Source: an uncultured Bacteroidota bacterium
GTDB lineage: Bacteria > Bacteroidota > Bacteroidia > Chitinophagales > Chitinophagaceae
Assembly (NCBI GenBank): GCA_903903635.1
Contig: CAIUZK010000181.1
Coordinates: 1 to 34,900 of the forward strand
DNA: 34,900 nt
Reading direction: 5' to 3'
The notes under the pieces were generated by a model. The model ran no database searches and had not been told where the DNA came from. It saw only the letters and a program-made list of their open reading frames with translations. Both the position numbers and the translations under genes were made by a program. The first letter of the stretch is position 1. Every line of letters begins with the position of its first letter. Below, piece after piece: positions 32,713 through 34,900 of the stretch.

Positions 32713-32891
32713 TTATCCACTGTCCCCCCATCTTCACCGAAGAAGGAAACCTATCCCCTGTCCGCCAAAGCCTTAGCGGAGAAGGAAACCACTCAACTTA
32801 TCCCTTGTCCGCCGTAGCCTTAGGGAAGGACAAAACCTTTCAACTTATCCCTTGTCCGCCCAAGCCTTAGCGAAGGAGGAAACCTTTCAAC
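32713..32891. repeat. 47-bp tandem repeat, about four units
   Basis: Three full 47-bp units (32751-32797, 32798-32844, 32845-32891) follow a shorter, more divergent 38-bp unit (32713-32750). Each full unit opens with TATCCC, carries TCCGCC and the core AGCCTTAG, and ends with CAAC. In the second unit TCCGC and GCGGA form a short stem. The repeats are non-coding, between the kinase and dtd stop codons. Confidence 0.75.
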
Positions 32892-32951
32892 CTATCAACC
32901 ACTCAACCTATCAACCAATCAACCAATCAACTTATCAACTTATCAACTTAT
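32888..32951. repeat. Octamer tandem repeat, eight units
   Basis: Eight consecutive 8-bp units follow the pattern CAACYWAT (three CAACTTAT, two CAACCAAT, two CAACCTAT, one CAACCACT). The array overlaps the end of the last 47-bp unit and stops five bases before the dtd stop codon, so it lies in the 3' flank of dtd. Confidence 0.8.
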
Positions 32952-32955
32952 CAGC

Positions 32956-33408
32956 CTACTCCCTGTTCCTGCTATCCATAATAATGGTTACCGGACCGTC
33001 ATTCACCAGCGCCACTTTCATATCGGCGCCAAAAACACCTGTAGCAACCGGCTTGCCCGTTTTATCAGATAATGCCGAATTAAAATACTCATACAGCGGA
33101 ATGGCCTGCTCCGGTCTGGCTGCCTTTATAAACGACGGCCTGTTCCCCTTTTTGTAGGCGGCATGCAGCGTAAACTGGCTAACCACCAGTATATCCCCAC
33201 TTACCTCCCTTATGTCCTTGTTCATCAATCCGTTTTCATCGGCAAATACCCGCAGCAGCGCTATCTTACCGCTAAGCCAGTCGGCATCTTCTTTTGTATC
33301 CTCGGTTTCAATACCCAGCAAAATAAGAAAACCATGACCTATCGCCGAGGTAAAATCGGTATGAATGGTAACACTTGCCGTCGACACCCGTTGTATAACT
33401 GCTCTCAT
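32956..33408 (-). CDS. dtd: D-aminoacyl-tRNA deacylase
   Basis: This 150-residue enzyme hydrolyses D-amino acids (and glycine mischarged on tRNA-Ala) from tRNA, a proofreading step. The N-terminus [15 protein letters not shown] is typical. The two cross-subunit active-site motifs are present: SQFTL (VVSQFTLHA, about residue 77) and the Gly-cisPro motif in [10 protein letters not shown] (about 136-145). The length is normal. It is divergent from mnmE across 109 bp. Its stop codon is closely followed by the octamer and 47-bp repeats. Confidence 0.96.
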   Translation of the reverse strand: MRAVIQRVSTASVTIHTDFTSAIGHGFLILLGIETEDTKEDADWLSGKIALLRVFADENGLMNKDIREVSGDILVVSQFTLHAAYKKGNRPSFIKAARPEQAIPLYEYFNSALSDKTGKPVATGVFGADMKVALVNDGPVTIIMDSRNRE

Positions 33409-33476
33409 AGATTAAAATATTGAACTACTACGCAAAATTGCAAATATTACACTTAGCACACAACTTCTGATTTTTA

Positions 33477-33509
33477 TTGCGGAATATCCTTCTACTCTTT
33501 TTACTTTTG
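33477..33509 (+). promoter_or_regulatory. mnmE promoter
   Basis: TTG at 33477-33479 and TACTTTTG at 33502-33509 are separated by 22 bases; the -7 box matches TAnnTTTG exactly. The ATG at 33518 is eight bases further on, so the transcript should have almost no leader. Confidence 0.55.
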
Positions 33510-33517
33510 ACATCAGA

Positions 33518-34897
33518 ATGCTCAACCTCTCCGATACCATAGTAGCAATTGCCACACCACCCGGCGCCGGGGCTATTGGCATCATACGCCTCAGCGGTAC
33601 ATCTGCTATTACCATTGCCAACAGTATTTTTGCCGGCAAAGACCTGAGCAGCCAGCCAACCCATACACTCCACTTTGGCAAAATAAAAACCGAAGGCAGG
33701 GTGATAGATGAAGTGGTGGCAGGTATCTATAAGTGCCCTAAAAGCTATACCGGTGAAGACATAGTAGAGATAAGCTGTCATGGCTCCGACTTTGTTTTGC
33801 AGCAGGTCATAGGGCTGTGCCTGGGCCATGGCGCACGCATGGCCAAACCTGGCGAGTTCACACTACGCGCATTCCTCAATGGCAAGCTCGATCTTACCCA
33901 GGCCGAGGCGGTGGCCGATCTTATTGCCAGCCAGAGCCATACTGCCCATAAGGCAGCTATACACAACCTCAGGGGCGGCTTCAGTCACGATCTTAAAGAA
34001 ATGCGCGAGCAACTCATTAAGTTCAGCGCCCTCATAGAACTCGAACTAGACTTCAGCCAGGAAGATGTAGAGTTTGCCGATCGCACACAATTTTATGAGC
34101 TTATAGACCGCCTTACAACCGCCACCCGGCAACTGCTCAACTCCTTCAGGCTGGGCAATGTTATCAAGAATGGCGTTAGTGTTGCCATCATAGGTAGTCC
34201 CAATGCCGGCAAGAGCACCCTGCTCAATGCACTACTCAACGAAGACCGCGCCATCGTGAGCGAGATAGCAGGAACCACCCGCGATACTATCGAAGAAACA
34301 CTCAATATCAATGGCATACTGTTCCGCCTTATCGACACTGCGGGTATTCGGGAGCATAGCCACGACACAATAGAACTGCAGGGCATGGAGCGCAGCGTAG
34401 ATGCCATGAACAAGGCCGATGTGGTTGTATACCTCTTTGATGCATCTGATGAATCACAAAAAACAAAGCTGCTCAGCCAGAAAGAAGCATTTACCATTAC
34501 CGGCGCTAAGTACCTCCTGGCAGGCAATAAAACCGACGTAACAGGCATATCGCAGGCAAAGGATCTGTTCGACGATATTAGCACGGATATACTCTTTATC
34601 TCAGCCAAAACCCGGGAGCATATACACGACCTTAAGAACGCCCTGTATAGCCTTGTGGCCGAAGGTGTTGTTGACCACGAAGGAACCATCATCACCAATG
34701 CGCGTCACTATGGCGCACTAGAAGAAGTGCTAGCCTCCCTTAACCTCATCAAAGCCGGCCTCGACAACAACATCCCCGGCGACCTCATCTCCCTCGACAT
34801 CCGCCGCTGCCTCTACTACCTTGGCGAAATAACCGGCGAAGTAACCACCGAAGACAAACTGGACTACATTTTCTCCAAGTTTTGTATCGGAAAGTAA
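33518..34897 (+). CDS. mnmE: tRNA modification GTPase MnmE
   Basis: This 459-residue GTPase works with MnmG to add the carboxymethylaminomethyl group to uridine 34 of certain tRNAs. The N-terminal tetrahydrofolate-binding domain opens with DTIVAIATPPGAGAIGIIRL. The G domain inserted in the helical domain has G1 GSPNAGKS at 226-233, G2 around AGTTRDT, G3 DTAG at 273-276 and G4 NKTD at 337-340. The C-terminus is the invariant FCIGK, whose Cys456 is required for activity. The gene is complete, ending three bases before the window edge. Confidence 0.97.
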   Translation: MLNLSDTIVAIATPPGAGAIGIIRLSGTSAITIANSIFAGKDLSSQPTHTLHFGKIKTEGRVIDEVVAGIYKCPKSYTGEDIVEISCHGSDFVLQQVIGLCLGHGARMAKPGEFTLRAFLNGKLDLTQAEAVADLIASQSHTAHKAAIHNLRGGFSHDLKEMREQLIKFSALIELELDFSQEDVEFADRTQFYELIDRLTTATRQLLNSFRLGNVIKNGVSVAIIGSPNAGKSTLLNALLNEDRAIVSEIAGTTRDTIEETLNINGILFRLIDTAGIREHSHDTIELQGMERSVDAMNKADVVVYLFDASDESQKTKLLSQKEAFTITGAKYLLAGNKTDVTGISQAKDLFDDISTDILFISAKTREHIHDLKNALYSLVAEGVVDHEGTIITNARHYGALEEVLASLNLIKAGLDNNIPGDLISLDIRRCLYYLGEITGEVTTEDKLDYIFSKFCIGK

Positions 34898-34900
34898 CTA

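Noticed and set aside
32713-32951. Possible CRISPR array in the tandem repeats
   Set aside because: The 47-bp units are contiguous without unique spacers and the octamers are far too short; no cas gene is present.

Overview
The window looks like a chromosomal segment of a member of Bacteroidota, most likely a Chitinophagaceae-like or Sphingobacteria-like bacterium. The evidence is: seven large secreted proteins that end in type IX secretion (T9SS) type A sorting domains, Bacteroidota-type -7 promoter elements (TAnnTTTG), a TonB-dependent receptor with an N-terminal carboxypeptidase-regulatory-like domain, and SBBP-repeat and YCF48-like proteins. I see no rRNA, tRNA, CRISPR array, phage gene or transposase. 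No gene-free stretch exceeds 300 bases.

Layout. 1-170 is a palindromic, MITE-like repeat. 187-1527 encodes a DUF58 protein. 1680-6733 is a tight operon of three tandem T9SS-secreted paralogues of unknown function. 6841-7806 encodes a YCF48/BNR lipoprotein. On the minus strand follow a GT39-like membrane glycosyltransferase, a PagL-like outer-membrane protein, a second copy of the palindromic repeat, and the tRNA hydroxylase MiaE. 11356-16164 (minus) holds two reprolysin-like (M12) T9SS metalloproteases. 16327-20159 is a metal-homeostasis locus: TonB receptor, His-rich small protein and Fur/Zur-family regulator on the minus strand, with a MerC-domain protein divergent on the plus strand. A third M12 protease (minus) follows, then tsaE and a 1259-residue SBBP propeller/Ig-like T9SS protein. 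27401-32699 is a signalling block: a single-domain receiver divergent from an NtrC-type regulator and a cytoplasmic hybrid histidine kinase carrying its own receiver and Hpt domains. After a short tandem-repeat region come divergent dtd and mnmE; mnmE is complete at the window edge.

How the genes fit together. The Fur-family regulator and MerC share an intergenic region with two near-identical 21-bp operator-like sites lying over the merC promoter. This points to metal-responsive control, probably by zinc, of uptake through the TonB receptor. Three secreted zinc proteases of one family flank this locus. The kinase and NtrC regulator form a complete His-Asp-His-Asp phosphorelay. Four tRNA modification or quality-control genes (miaE, tsaE, dtd, mnmE) are scattered between the accessory genes. 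The most distinctive non-coding signals are the palindromic repeat, with a compensated hairpin in its two copies, the twin operator-like sites upstream of merC and of the NtrC gene, and a block of 47-bp plus 8-bp tandem repeats downstream of dtd.
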